Part shown: positions 27,141 to 37,400 of the stretch, one piece after another
Position numbering within the stretch: position 1 is the first letter of the stretch
How the letters are laid out: every line of letters begins with the position of its first letter
From: Setophaga petechia
Lineage: Eukaryota; Chordata; Aves; Passeriformes; Parulidae
Assembly (NCBI GenBank): GCA_024362935.1
Contig: JANCRA010000019.1
Coordinates: 11,466,501 to 11,530,500, forward strand
Reading direction: 5' to 3'
Length of the DNA: 64,000 bases
Made by a program: the position numbers and the translations under genes
Notes under the pieces: generated by a model
Seen by the model: the letters and a program-made list of their open reading frames with translations, nothing else
Told to the model about the DNA's origin: nothing
The model's database searches: none

Positions 27141-27163
27141 ACTACATCTCCCGGCGGGCCTTG
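27141..27163 (+). promoter_or_regulatory. ZNF143/THAP11-type promoter motif
   Basis: ACTACATCTCCCGG and the following CGGGCCTTGC match the long vertebrate promoter motif ACTACAnnTCCC..nnGCnnnG bound by ZNF143 (Staf) with THAP11/HCFC1. It lies about 120 bp upstream of the RRS1 start codon, the usual place for this motif in housekeeping promoters. Occupancy is inferred from the motif alone. Confidence 0.7.
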
Positions 27164-27283
27164 CGCCCGTCCCGCCCCTGGGGCACAGCGGTTCCGGGCG
27201 CGGCGGTTCCGGCGCGGTGACCCGGCGGAGCTTTGCCGCGCTCCGGGGCAGCGGCGGCGCCGCTCGCACGTGGAGCCGCTGCC

Positions 27284-28372
27284 ATGGCGGCCGTGCGGGT
27301 GGAGGCGGTGCTGGCGGCCGCCGAGGAGCAGGAGGCGGAGAAGCGGCGGAGCATCACGGTGGAAAAGGAGCTGGAGCTGGAGTACGACCTGGGCAATTTG
27401 CTGGCCGTGGACCGCAACCCCCCTCCGGCGGCGGCGCTGCGCGGGGCCGGCCCGCGGCGGGAGGCGCTGCTGCGGGCGCTGGCCCGCGACAACACGCAGC
27501 TGCTCGTGTCCCGGCTCTGGGAGCTGCCGGCCGAGCGCGCCGGCGGCGCCGGGGGCCCGCTGGTGGCGCAGCTGCCCGAGCCCACGTTCCGCCTGCCGCG
27601 GGAGAAGCCGGCGCCGAAGCCGCGGCCGCCGACGCGCTGGGAGCAGTTCGCGCGGCTGAAGGGCATCCGCCGCAAGAAGAAAACCTCGCTGGTGTGGGAC
27701 GAGCAGGCCAAGGAGTGGCGGCGGCGCTGGGGCTACAAGCGGGCGGGCGGAGACCCGTCCCGCGCCTGGCTGGCGGAGGTGCCGGCGGGCGCAGACCCCG
27801 AGGAGGACCAGTTCGCCCGGCTGCGGCGGGAGAAGCGGGAGCGGGTGGCTAGGAACGAGCTGAACCGGCTGCGCAACCTGGCCCGAGCCCACCGCGCCGG
27901 CACCGCCGTGCCCGCCACGCCCTTGCACCCCACCGGCCACCAGGACCGCGACGAGCTGCGGCGGGTGGCCCGCGTGGCCCGCGTCTCCACCGCCTCGCTC
28001 GGCCGCTTCCAGCCGCGCCTGCCCAAGGAGCCGGCGGAGCCGCCGTCCCGCAGCGGCGGCAAGAAGCGCCGCTTCCAGCCGCTGCTGGGCAACCTGGCGG
28101 CCGAGCGCAGCCGGCAGCTGGAGCTGCTGCGGGACATGGGCAGCAAGAAGCCGGTGCTCGACATCACCCGCGCCGTCAACAAGCAGCTGCGGCAGGAGGA
28201 AGCCGAGGCGGCCGCTGCCAACAAGGGCAAGAAGCAGTCCAAGCGCGGCAAGCGCGGCCGGCGGCAGCAGCGGCCCGGGCGCAGCGGCAAGAAGAGCGGA
28301 GCCCGGCGGCAGCCGCAGCAGCAGAAGCCTGCGGGCGGGGGCAGCGGCGGGGGCAGGAGAAAGAAGGCGTGA
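27284..28372 (+). CDS. RRS1: Ribosome biogenesis regulatory protein RRS1 homolog (362 aa, single exon)
   Basis: RRS1 is a nucleolar factor that acts with RPF2 to load the 5S RNP (5S rRNA, uL5, uL18) onto the pre-60S ribosomal subunit. The conserved RRS1 core is clear: ITVEKELELEYDLGNLL (residues 24-40) followed by AVDRNPP, LARDNTQLL (66-74), LPEPTFRLPREKP (97-109), TRWEQFARLKGI (117-128) then KKKTSLVWDE, RRRWGYKR (146-153), and ERVARNELNRLRNLARAH (186-203). STASLGRF and KKPVLDITRAVNKQ follow. The tail from about residue 313 is rich in Lys, Arg, Gly and Gln, a likely nucleolar-localisation region, and is low in complexity. Length is close to human RRS1 (about 365 aa). The start was chosen at the methionine in a good Kozak context (GCCATGG); the frame is open 17 codons further upstream to another ATG at 27233, judged less likely. 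The gene is intronless, as in mammals, and extremely GC-rich at third positions. Confidence 0.96.
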   Translation: MAAVRVEAVLAAAEEQEAEKRRSITVEKELELEYDLGNLLAVDRNPPPAAALRGAGPRREALLRALARDNTQLLVSRLWELPAERAGGAGGPLVAQLPEPTFRLPREKPAPKPRPPTRWEQFARLKGIRRKKKTSLVWDEQAKEWRRRWGYKRAGGDPSRAWLAEVPAGADPEEDQFARLRREKRERVARNELNRLRNLARAHRAGTAVPATPLHPTGHQDRDELRRVARVARVSTASLGRFQPRLPKEPAEPPSRSGGKKRRFQPLLGNLAAERSRQLELLRDMGSKKPVLDITRAVNKQLRQEEAEAAAANKGKKQSKRGKRGRRQQRPGRSGKKSGARRQPQQQKPAGGGSGGGRRKKA

Positions 28373-28473
28373 GGGACAGTGTGCGGCACGGGCTGGGGAT
28401 GCCCACCGAGGCATGGGAAGGGACTGTCGCTGCCAGCCTCCTGCCCGGTGCTCTGTTTGCACACGTATCTGTC

Positions 28474-28479
28474 AATAAA
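28474..28479 (+). terminator. RRS1 polyadenylation signal
   Basis: AATAAA about 100 bp after the RRS1 stop codon, followed by a GT-containing stretch (GCGTTCTGAC). It implies a very short 3' UTR. Confidence 0.8.
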
Positions 28480-28499
28480 TGCGTTCTGACATTTCTAAA

Positions 28500-30190
28500 A
28501 CATCCTGCGTTTGGCTCTTAGCTGGTAGAGAAGGAGGGCTGTGCTCTCCATCCAAGGGAAATTGGTGTCCTGTGAAGGGAGAAGGGTGCCCCGGTTCTCC
28601 CCAGGCTGGGGGTGTCACAGTGACTTGTTTCACAGATAATGTTGCTTCACAATTGGCCTGCAGCATTTCTGCCAGGACAAAAGCTGAGCAAAGCTGTTTT
28701 CAGGTAGCTGGGACTGGACCGCAGATGTGACCTGGAGTTCTGATGGAGTAGCAGCCGCAGGCGCAGTTAAAGGATGTGGCTGCTGCTCTGCCGTGGGCAA
28801 GTGGCCTGACGGTGGAGCTCTTGTTCTATAAGTCATCTTCTGCCTCTTAGCTCTGTGGTATGCAGGTTCAGTTACACAAGGAACATGGAAACTTAATGTA
28901 AGATTTATTGCAGGGCCTAAGAAATTGTACAGATTTTCTACAGCATTTTGTTGATGAAAAAAGGAAGTCAGAGCTGCCGGCCAGCCATTGAGTTTAGCAG
29001 AAAAATGTTTGTATTGTACAGGTTAAAACCTAAATTTCTCCCCGTAGTGACGGTAATCCATCATTTTATAGATGTAATCTTACAGTGCTTACCTAGCAGT
29101 TTGAGAGCAGGTAGTAGAAATTCTCTCAGACTTCTTCCCATTACCCTTGAACTTTGTAGTGTCACATGTACACTTGAAATAGAAAAAAGAAAAATCAACT
29201 GTCTCAATGTGTGGCTTAGCTACAGGGAAGATGCTGTTCCCTAGTAAAAAAGTTAGTAAAACAAGTTTATGTAATCTCAGTTAAATAAGGTTTTCAAACT
29301 TTGATGTTTTTAGTGGTTAATGATATTGTAATGTCTCACTGCAAGTTTTTGAAAAAGCTTGGTGACTTAAGCAGTTTTCTTCTTGTTCTGTAGCACTTCA
29401 GTTAGGATGGCAGCTTCAGTAAAAAGCATCAAGAAACCAAATCCTTTGTGTAGGGGAGCTGCTAAGGGCAGAAGGGGTTTGTACACCTTGGAGATTGAAT
29501 AGCATTGATGGACTGACCACTGCCCAGCCTATGGGCCTTGCACAAGGTGTGTTCTTTGCCCCTCTAGTGCTTCTTGCCCGTGTGCTGAGCTGTCTGCAGC
29601 ACTGCAGGATGCTTTGGTCCTGTCAATGGTAGGAGCAGTCTTGTGGGCACAGCCCTCTGTTATCAACAGAGAGACATTCCAGACCTCTGATCTTCCAGGC
29701 ATTTCCATAGGGCACACCTTGTACATGCTCAGCCACAGAGAAGGGCTCTTTTCCCATACAAATACAAACCTGCTGAGAATTCTGTGCTGCTCACAAGGCT
29801 ACTGGTCAGTTTTCTCCACCAAAATCCCATGAAGTGTGTTCATCTCCAGCAGCAAAGTGGTCACCTGAGCAGAGGTGCAGGTGCTCCAGTGGTGTTGCCA
29901 CTTTCTGGTGAATAAACTCTTTTGCAGCTTCATGTAGGGGCCTGAGCAGGCCATTAACCTGCTTTCCCAAGCTCAGCACCTTGCAAAGTTGTCAGTTTTA
30001 GAGTATGCATAAAGAATATGCAAAGGCAAAATACTTATATCTGTTACATTAGAAAAGTTATGATTTTTTTGTCAGAATCCAATATTTCCTTTGCTCAGTA
30101 CTGGTATATGACTCTGCTGGCAGCTAAGCAACATAGCTTAAAGCTTCAAAATTTGGTTACAAAATTTTGATCCATCCTGCACTGTAATTT
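28500..30190. other. Intergenic spacer between RRS1 and ADHFE1, no gene seen
   Basis: Unique-looking sequence with no recognisable coding exon or repeat apart from the CR1/LTR cluster that follows. GC content falls quickly after the RRS1 poly(A) signal. Confidence 0.6.
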
Positions 30191-30192
30191 AC

Positions 30193-30343
30193 TGTGATTT
30201 CATAGAGTTACAGAATGGTCATGGTTGGAAGGGACCTCTGGAGTTCATCTTGTCCAAGGCCCCTGCCAAGTCATGGTTGCCTGGAGCAGGTGACACAGGA
30301 ACAGTTCTGACTGGATTTTGAATGTCTCCAGAGAGGGAGACTC
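30193..30343 (-). mobile_element. CR1 LINE, 3' part (split copy)
   Basis: On the minus strand this is a CR1 3' end. On the + strand it reads CATAGAGTTACAGAATGG, then GGTTGGAAGGGACCTCTGGA, then TTTTGAATGTCTCCAGAG. It continues in the same orientation at 30623 after an inserted segment, which shows the insertion came later. Confidence 0.85.
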
Positions 30344-30622
30344 GCAACAGAACACGAAATTAATGACACTCACACTCTGAGATGTCCAAGGCAAAAAGGG
30401 GCAGTTTATTTCTGAACTCCAATATTAATAGAACTTCAAAAGTGACAATGGATTGGAGGATGAAATTGCCACCTCTCCAACCACACTGGTCAAACCAATA
30501 ATCCATCAATTCTCTCCTCCTCCAGAAAGGAATGCAAAATAATCATTATTTACATGAAAATTGCCTGAGAAACTCCATTACAAAAATGCAAACATCAGAA
30601 GGCTTAGAAGAACAGGATGACA
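30344..30622 (-). mobile_element. Probable solo LTR nested in CR1
   Basis: A 279-bp segment interrupts a CR1 copy exactly between two copies of GGAGACTC (30336-30343 and 30623-30630), which is the direct repeat expected of an insertion. On the minus strand it begins TGTCATCCTG and carries an AATAAA signal (TTTATT at 30405-30410 on +) about 60 bp before its other end, as in an LTR. The far end reads ..GTTGC, not the canonical ..CA, so the end may be mutated. LTR insertions usually duplicate 4-6 bp, so the 8-bp match may include chance identity. No viral genes are present. Confidence 0.55.
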
Positions 30623-30770
30623 GGAGACTCCACGACCTCCCTGGGCAGTCTGTTCCTGTGCCACCCTCCGTGTGAAGAAATCCCTCATGCTGAGGTTCAG
30701 CTTCTTGTGTTTTAGTTTAGACCATTCCTCCTTGTCCTGTCACTGGGCACAACTGAAGAGTCGGAAAAGT
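30623..30770 (-). mobile_element. CR1 LINE, second part of the split copy
   Basis: The sequence resumes the CR1 consensus where it stopped at 30343: CCACGACCTCCCTGGGCAG, then GTGAAGAAATCCCTCATGCT, then CCTTGTCCTGTCACTGGGCA. With 30193-30343 it forms one truncated minus-strand CR1 copy of about 300 bp. Confidence 0.85.
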
Positions 30771-31009
30771 AGTTCATCTAATTTCAGGAGCATGGGGGTT
30801 TTTTTAATTATTTTCCCTTTGCAATTCCATTTCTTTCAATATTTTTCTGTGGCAAATACACAAGAAGTACTCTGTCCTAGTTAGATTTTAGTCGCTCTTC
30901 ACTGGCATTCTGTGCTGTTTTAGCAAGCAGATTATGCTTGCCTTAAAACAGGCCTGAGTTGGGTGTTGACAAGGCTGACCTTAGGGCCGTGGGCTGGGGG
31001 TGCTGAATG

Positions 31010-31440
31010 CGGACACTTTTCCCCTGACCCTGCGAGTCCTTGTTTGGGACAGCCGTGTGCCGGGCTGTCCCGGGCTGTCCCGCGAGGAGGCGCTGCCGCC
31101 GCCCCGACCCCGACCCCGGCCCCGGCCCCGTCCCGGGCCCCGTTCCCGGCCGTCCCAGATCCGGGCGATGGCGGCGGGGCGGGCGCGGGTGTCCCGCCTG
31201 CTGCGGCAGCTGGAGCGGGCGGCGTGAGTGCGGCGGGACGGGGCGCGGGGGCACGGCCTGGGTCCCTCCCGGGTGTCCCTCCGGGGTCCCTCCCGGGTCC
31301 CTCACGGGGGTCCTTCCCAGGGTCCCTCCCGGGGCCGGGGCCGCGGCTGGGACGCGAAAAGCAGCGGCCGCTCCGCCCCTGCGAACTCTCCCGCGCCCGC
31401 TCCCGCTGCGCACCGGCGGGCTCAGCTGCAGGCCCTTGGA
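31010..31440. promoter_or_regulatory. CpG island at the ADHFE1 promoter and first exon
   Basis: A short CpG-dense block surrounds ADHFE1 exon 1 and the start of intron 1. Just upstream of the start codon (31100-31145) are tandem CCCCGACCCCGGCCCC-type units. Just inside intron 1 (31258-31345) are GGTCCCTCCCGGGTGTCCCT-type units. No TATA box is evident. The C-runs imply G-runs on the opposite strand that could fold as G-quadruplexes. Confidence 0.75.
31168..31223 (+). CDS. ADHFE1: ADHFE1 coding exon 1
   Basis: Residues 1-18 and two bases of codon 19; donor GTGAGTGC. The ATG has a purine at -3 and G at +4. The frame is open upstream to an ATG at 31000, which would add 56 residues rich in Pro/Arg. 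The 31168 start is preferred because it gives the arginine-rich presequence seen in the family. Confidence 0.9.
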
Positions 31441-34400
31441 AGGGGTGCTTACAGGAGACTTCTAGGACGTAAAGCTTTAGTTTTCTGCTTTAGTTTTCCC
31501 CTTTTAACCATAGCTTTTTTTTTTAACATTTTAACTAGTTGTCGGTGCCCCAGCCATGGCCACACTTATTCCCAAGGTAAGACTTAATTTGTTTCTCCAA
31601 AATAATTCGGTAGGAGGCCGTGGCCCTGCAGAGGGCTGCATGTATCCGTGCAACCTGGGCAGAGGGTGCAGGTAACAGCTGGGAAGGAACAATCTAAAGG
31701 AGAAGGTAAACAACCTGTTATTTTGCAGCTGTACAGTGGTAGTAGTTATTTTTACTGCTCCCACATGTAAAAAACGCCAATCCCTTTTAAAATTTTAAAA
31801 GTTTAATGGTAATAAAATGGTTATAAAAATAGGAATATAATTAGACCAATAATAATTTGGACAAATTGAATTAGGACAATATGAGACAATAGAGACAAAG
31901 AGTTACAGACGTCCGGGTATCTTTTTCTAGGCAGCACGAGGCCAAAAAAGGACTCCCGTTAACAAAGGATTAATCCTTAAAAGCAATACCCTGTTTCATA
32001 TTCATACACTTCATACATGATGCATAAATTCCATTCAAATACAGGATTCTGTCTGGTCATCATCAGCTTCTTCCTCTGAATCCTAACAGCACCTTCGAGG
32101 TGGGAAGAAGTTCATTTCTTCTGATAAGAAGGCAATAAATCCTTTTTCTCTGAAACATTTAGGTGTCCTGTGGCTGCTACCTTGCTGCAAGTCCTTTCTT
32201 TAAAAAAAGTATGCTACATAGCATAGTTTCTATTTTAACATTTTTTTTATAACCTAAAACTATATTTAACACACTACTTAAGAGAATTAATACAGCATAA
32301 CTTTCTAACACAACACATATAATATTAATTTTAATATTTGCCAGAAGCCAATCATAAAATACGCATTTTTCACACACATAAACCACAGTTACTGCCTCCT
32401 GTCCCCTCCCTCCCCATACCGTGGGGCCAGTTCTTTGATCTGAACTTTGCTCTGGCTGTCATCACCTGAACCATCTCTACTTTCGATCTCCTTTTGGATG
32501 CACACGTGTTGCACCAGAAAAGAAACAGGAAGATATGGATAAAAAGTAGCCTTTCACAAAGATGTGTGTTGGCCTGGGGAATAAAATCTCCGCAGGGTTT
32601 TTATACAATCAGTCCCAGGAACGCAGCTCACTTAGGCCAGGATTGTGGACTGTGAGCAGGGGAGAGCAGGGGAGCTGTGCTGACTTACCCCAGTCACCCT
32701 AGGAGGAGCTTCTGTTTGCATGGACTGTAGGGTGGCTAGGAGAATAAGTATCTGTCAGTCTCCAGATTGTTGGTATGTCTCCAGATCCACTAAATATTAA
32801 TGGTTTGGGCAATAATTTCAGTAATGTGTAACTCTAAGTAGCATGATTTCACATGCTTAGAACACTTCCTAAAGAATTGACATTGTCATTTTACATATGG
32901 AAAAACTATTTATATGTTCAGATACTTGTTTTGCCCAAGACAATCCATGCAGCAAGACAGTGCAGCTGAAAAATAGAATTCTGTTCTTTTGCTTGTCTGC
33001 TTGGTGACCTACTCAGTCAATTTAAACTAAGCTCTTGCTAAACTGAAGCCTGAGTTAAGAACCCTCTCTGAAAGTTTTAGGCAGCAATAGAGTCTGTAGC
33101 ATAGCAAGATGATATCAATTCAGTAAATCTCTAAATAGTGGGAAATGATTGAACAGTGACTATAGCTGAAAAAAACTTCTTTGGGTTTTTTAGTACAAAA
33201 ATTGCACTATTTCCTTGAACACTGCCAAGGAGTGGCAGTGTTCAAGGAAATAGTACAATTTTTGAACTCAGTAAAATTCATCCTGAAAGTTAAGTTTGTT
33301 TCAAGAACGTAACAGCAGGGTGTCTATTGTACTATTAGAAATCAAGAGAGTAAATGGTTTGGACATGTCCTTAGCCTTCAAATTAATGACTGAAAGTACA
33401 GCAGACTCCAGCTCCAGGAGAGGTCAAACATGTACAGCCTGACAAGAGGTGGCAATGAAAGAGCTGATAGCAGCTGGCCTGTGCTTGAATAGAAAGTACA
33501 TAAAGGGCTTTAATACATCTATCTGTTACTGTTGTGGGTCAGTGCTTCAGTGCACCCCAGCGTGTCTGCAAGCCTCATTATCATGGTTTCACTCCTTGGA
33601 TCGGAACCCAAATTGTGTATTTTCAATTAATATAGCAGACGTAAGGCATGCCTACAGCAGGAAGAGCGGAGTGCTTTGCCTGGTGTTTTCTTGGAGAAGA
33701 ATGGGCAGTTTCAGTTGATGCAGTTTGCTTCACTCTATGGCAAAATCAGAATATGCCAGAAATTGAGTTTTGTGATAATTCATGCAAAAATCACATGGCA
33801 GAGAGAAGCTATGACTGAAATACTGTCCTTGTAAATATCTTCTAATTGAAGTTAATATTAACACACTGACTCTTATTTATTATTAGCAGTGCACACAGTA
33901 ATTTTATAGCAAATAATTCTGTTTCACCTGCACTTTCAGGACTAGGCAGAAGTAAAAAGTAGTGTAAACACCTGTTAGTATTGCTCCCATGCATACATAA
34001 GGTGCTCTCTATCCAGGTACATAAAGAAGATGTCTCATGAATTTGTCTTTGTTCCAAAGGTTATCATGTAGCCCCCACTCATTTCTAGCACCTCTCAGCT
34101 TGTATGTAGCAGCCTGAATGCTCCACACATACTCAGTTCTACTTTTTTATGTGATATTCTGGTCTTTGTAGACTGCAAACAAACTCTCATTCAACCTTCC
34201 AGCTAATTTATTCAGTTTTTATAAAAAATACTTAATTCTTGAAAACACTTGGAAAACTCACTTGTTTTATTGAATTATATGAGTCAGATCAAGTACTTGG
34301 ATCATTAATCTCATGAACAGCAAGGAGCGAAATGGGTGACTGTTATCCAGACCTGTGGAAATATGTTAGTGATTCTAAAAGCAAGGGAATCTGTCAACTC

Positions 34401-37400
34401 TAGAGCTGAGAAACAGAATGAAATAAGTTATTTTTTCCTAATTCTGCTGTTTTATTTCCATTCCAGTTCCTGAACGGCCCACCCTGGGGAGTACAGACTA
34501 TGCATTTGAGGTAGATTTAATATTAAAATATGTTTCATTTAAAAGCTGTACAAACAATACTTCTTGACAAATATGGCACTTAACAAATATTTACATTATC
34601 GAATATTTATATTTCACTTTGAATGAGTAGGGTCAGATGCCATTTTTGTTGAGAAAAAGAAATGTTCTTTTTTTTATAGATGGCAATTTCGAACATCCGA
34701 TATGGAGAAGGAGTCACAAAAGAGATTGGCATGGTAAGCTGCTTTGGTGTGAGTCCATCCCTGGTAAAAAGTTATTTTCTGAAGGGCTGCTAGTGCTATA
34801 AATCCACTTAATAAAGGCAAGCTTATATATGGTGTGGTCCAATGTATCAGTGCACAAAGGTCGGAGCATACTGTTGGTTGAAGAGCAGAAGCCTGGTGCA
34901 TCAGTGGTGCTCTGGTACATGAAATGCAGCTCAGGGGATAATTGAATCATTGGTACTTTGCTACAAGTATGCAAGTATGTTTTTCTCTGGCCGGGAATTT
35001 AATTCAGAAAAAAAATTTTGAATCCTGGTGACTCACCAGGATTTTCTCAAGACCACTTTCATCTTTCTAGCTCTCATTAACTCATTCAGAGACTCTATTA
35101 AATTAGCTAGATATTCATTCAGCTCTCATCTTGCCCTGTGTAAGTGTAGAATTTTTGTTTCAGCAGTGGGAGATGGTTCACCTGAGTACATTGTTCCAGT
35201 GTGCTTTTATCACTGGCTTTTTTCATTTATAATTTTCCCTCATTTTTGGCATTTCTAGCATTAAAAGATCTCTTTTTTATTTGAAAATTTGTGAAGTAAA
35301 ATTATAGTCAAACTGTAAATGAAATTAGACAGAACCTGTCCTTAAATACCACTAGAATAATTTATACGTATTGTACAGCTATTGTGACAACTTAGCAAAG
35401 GTTAGGATGTAGCATTGTTTTTCTTCCTTTTGCCACCTCATTTTGATTTTTCATCAATAAATAAATAAATATCCAGTATTGCATTTTTAATATTTTAATG
35501 CTGTGCTTTGGTAGACAGTTAATGGAGGCAATCTGTGAAAAGGCCTTCTTTATTCTCACAGGAACTTAGGAAAAAAAAATTTTAAAATTTTATTCTACTT
35601 TCTCTATTCTACATGTGTGTGTAGTTAATGCTCTTTTTCTTCAGCTGATATGGTTTTAAAAATTTTGCAATAACGAATTATTTTTAAGTCAGGGTTTTAT
35701 TATTATCAAATGGTTCAGCTGATTTGGATTAGTGCTTAAATAGTGAAGTGTGTGATTTTATACTGGTTTTTGGTTTTTTTATTCATTATTATAGGACCTG
35801 CAGAATCTTGGTGCTAGAAGAATTTGTTTGATGACAGATAAAAACCTCTCCAAACTCCCTCCTGTAAATGCAGTATTGAACTCCTTGGCAAAATATGGTA
35901 TAAACTTTCAAATATATGATAATGTCCGTGTGGAGCCGACAGACCAAAGGTACAATTTGCTTCTGACAGTGCATTTCTCCAAGTGGTGCCTGTGCCTTTA
36001 CAGGACTTCATATGGCTTTTTAAACACCTCCTTGTGGCCTGCATGCTGGTCTTAATAGTTAGTTTCCCTGTGTACTGGTTTTACCCTGACTAATTGGAAA
36101 ATCTTTCTTGTGTCCTAAGTTTCCTGGATGCCATCCAATTTGCTAAAAAGGGAGAGTTTGATGCCTATGTTGCTGTTGGAGGTGGGTCTGTGATAGACAC
36201 CTGCAAAGCTGCCAACCTGTATGCAGCCAGCCCTTCATCAGAATTCCTGGATTATGTCAATGCTCCTATTGGGAAGGGAAAGCCGGTCACTGTGCCCCTC
36301 AAGCCACTCATTGCAGGTAAAGCACGAGGAGAGTGTGTGGAGAGCTGGGGCAAGGGGAAGGTGAAGCATTCTACACCCCTGATATTTCTACTGAAATCAG
36401 TTTACTGTGGCTGTTTTAGCTTCCTTTGGGCTAACTTCTCCTCTAGTTGTATTCAGAAGTCATTTTGCTGTTTAATTCAGTGGAGGTAAAATCAGAGGTT
36501 TTATCCTTTGTCTTGTTTAGCTCAGCTAGACTCCTTTACTGAGAAAAGAGATCAAAGTAGCAGTTTCCCTTTGATCTCTTGGCTTTGGATCAGGGCTACC
36601 TCCAAGATTTCCTGGGCCCTGTATTTTGGGTGGTGTTACTATTGTGGTTTTATTATTTAAATTGCAGTATTATATATTTCTTATTATTTGTTGTTATCTC
36701 CATTCTTCCTTTTAAGTTCCTACGACATCTGGCACTGGAAGTGAAACCACTGGTGTTGCCATTTTTGACTTCAAAGAACTAAAAGTTAAAACCGGTGAGG
36801 TTTTGGTGCTTTGTTTTGGGGTTTTTTTTGTTTGTTTTGTGGGGGTTTCTGTGTGTTATTCAAGACAATTGCTTTTCCCATGTCTTTGTTATTTCCCTGC
36901 CTTGAAAGGAAAGGATGCTGCATGTCATTTCAGGTGTCATTTTGTTTGATTCAACAGCCACAGGCAAATTTTAAAAGCTTAAAGGTTTCCTCATTGAATT
37001 AAATTTATATCGTATTAACATAATCAAATACCTATGTAATACAGTGGATTATAGTTTGAAGGCAAAACAGGAAACTAAAATCTTTCAAGTCCTTAAATGG
37101 CAGAAAATGTTAATTGCAAAGGAAATTTCTACTTATATTCAGGGTCAACCAACTGTTCCTTATTTCCTCTGTATTTTTCTTTCTGCTTTTAAGACTTCTG
37201 TTTCTTTGTTGTGTAATTGCAACCAAATGTTCCTTTTCCTGACTTTGGAAACCTCAGGCCTGGGATGCTGTGCAAGTGAGGGACACTGTCTTCCTTTGGC
37301 CTTTTCATCCCTGGCAAATAAAGATTAAGGCTAAAATGTCATCTTGAGCTTCACAGCTGTTTAAGGTTTTGCTTCTAAACATGTGGATTTTATACACCAC

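Larger units (their letters stand above)
26985..28400. promoter_or_regulatory. CpG island covering the RRS1 promoter and coding region
   Basis: GC content and CpG density rise sharply at about 27000 and stay high through the RRS1 coding region, in contrast to the AT-rich flanks. Imperfect repeats of GGGTCCCC/CCCCTG type at about 27007-27080 form the upstream edge. No TATA box is evident, which fits a housekeeping CpG-island promoter. Confidence 0.8.

Noticed and set aside
27047..28462. 471-codon open frame antisense to RRS1, and other long frames in the same region
   Set aside because: The region is extremely GC-rich, so stop codons are rare in every frame. The predicted protein is Ala/Leu/Arg/Pro low complexity with no family resemblance, while the + strand frame is clearly RRS1.
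30943..31472. Frames of 119-169 codons on both strands around ADHFE1 exon 1
   Set aside because: They arise from the CpG island and its GC tandem units; only the frame containing the exon 1 presequence joins conserved exons.
32177..32386. 69-codon minus-strand frame inside the intron 2 LTR-like block
   Set aside because: It lies within AT-rich LTR-like sequence and has no family resemblance.
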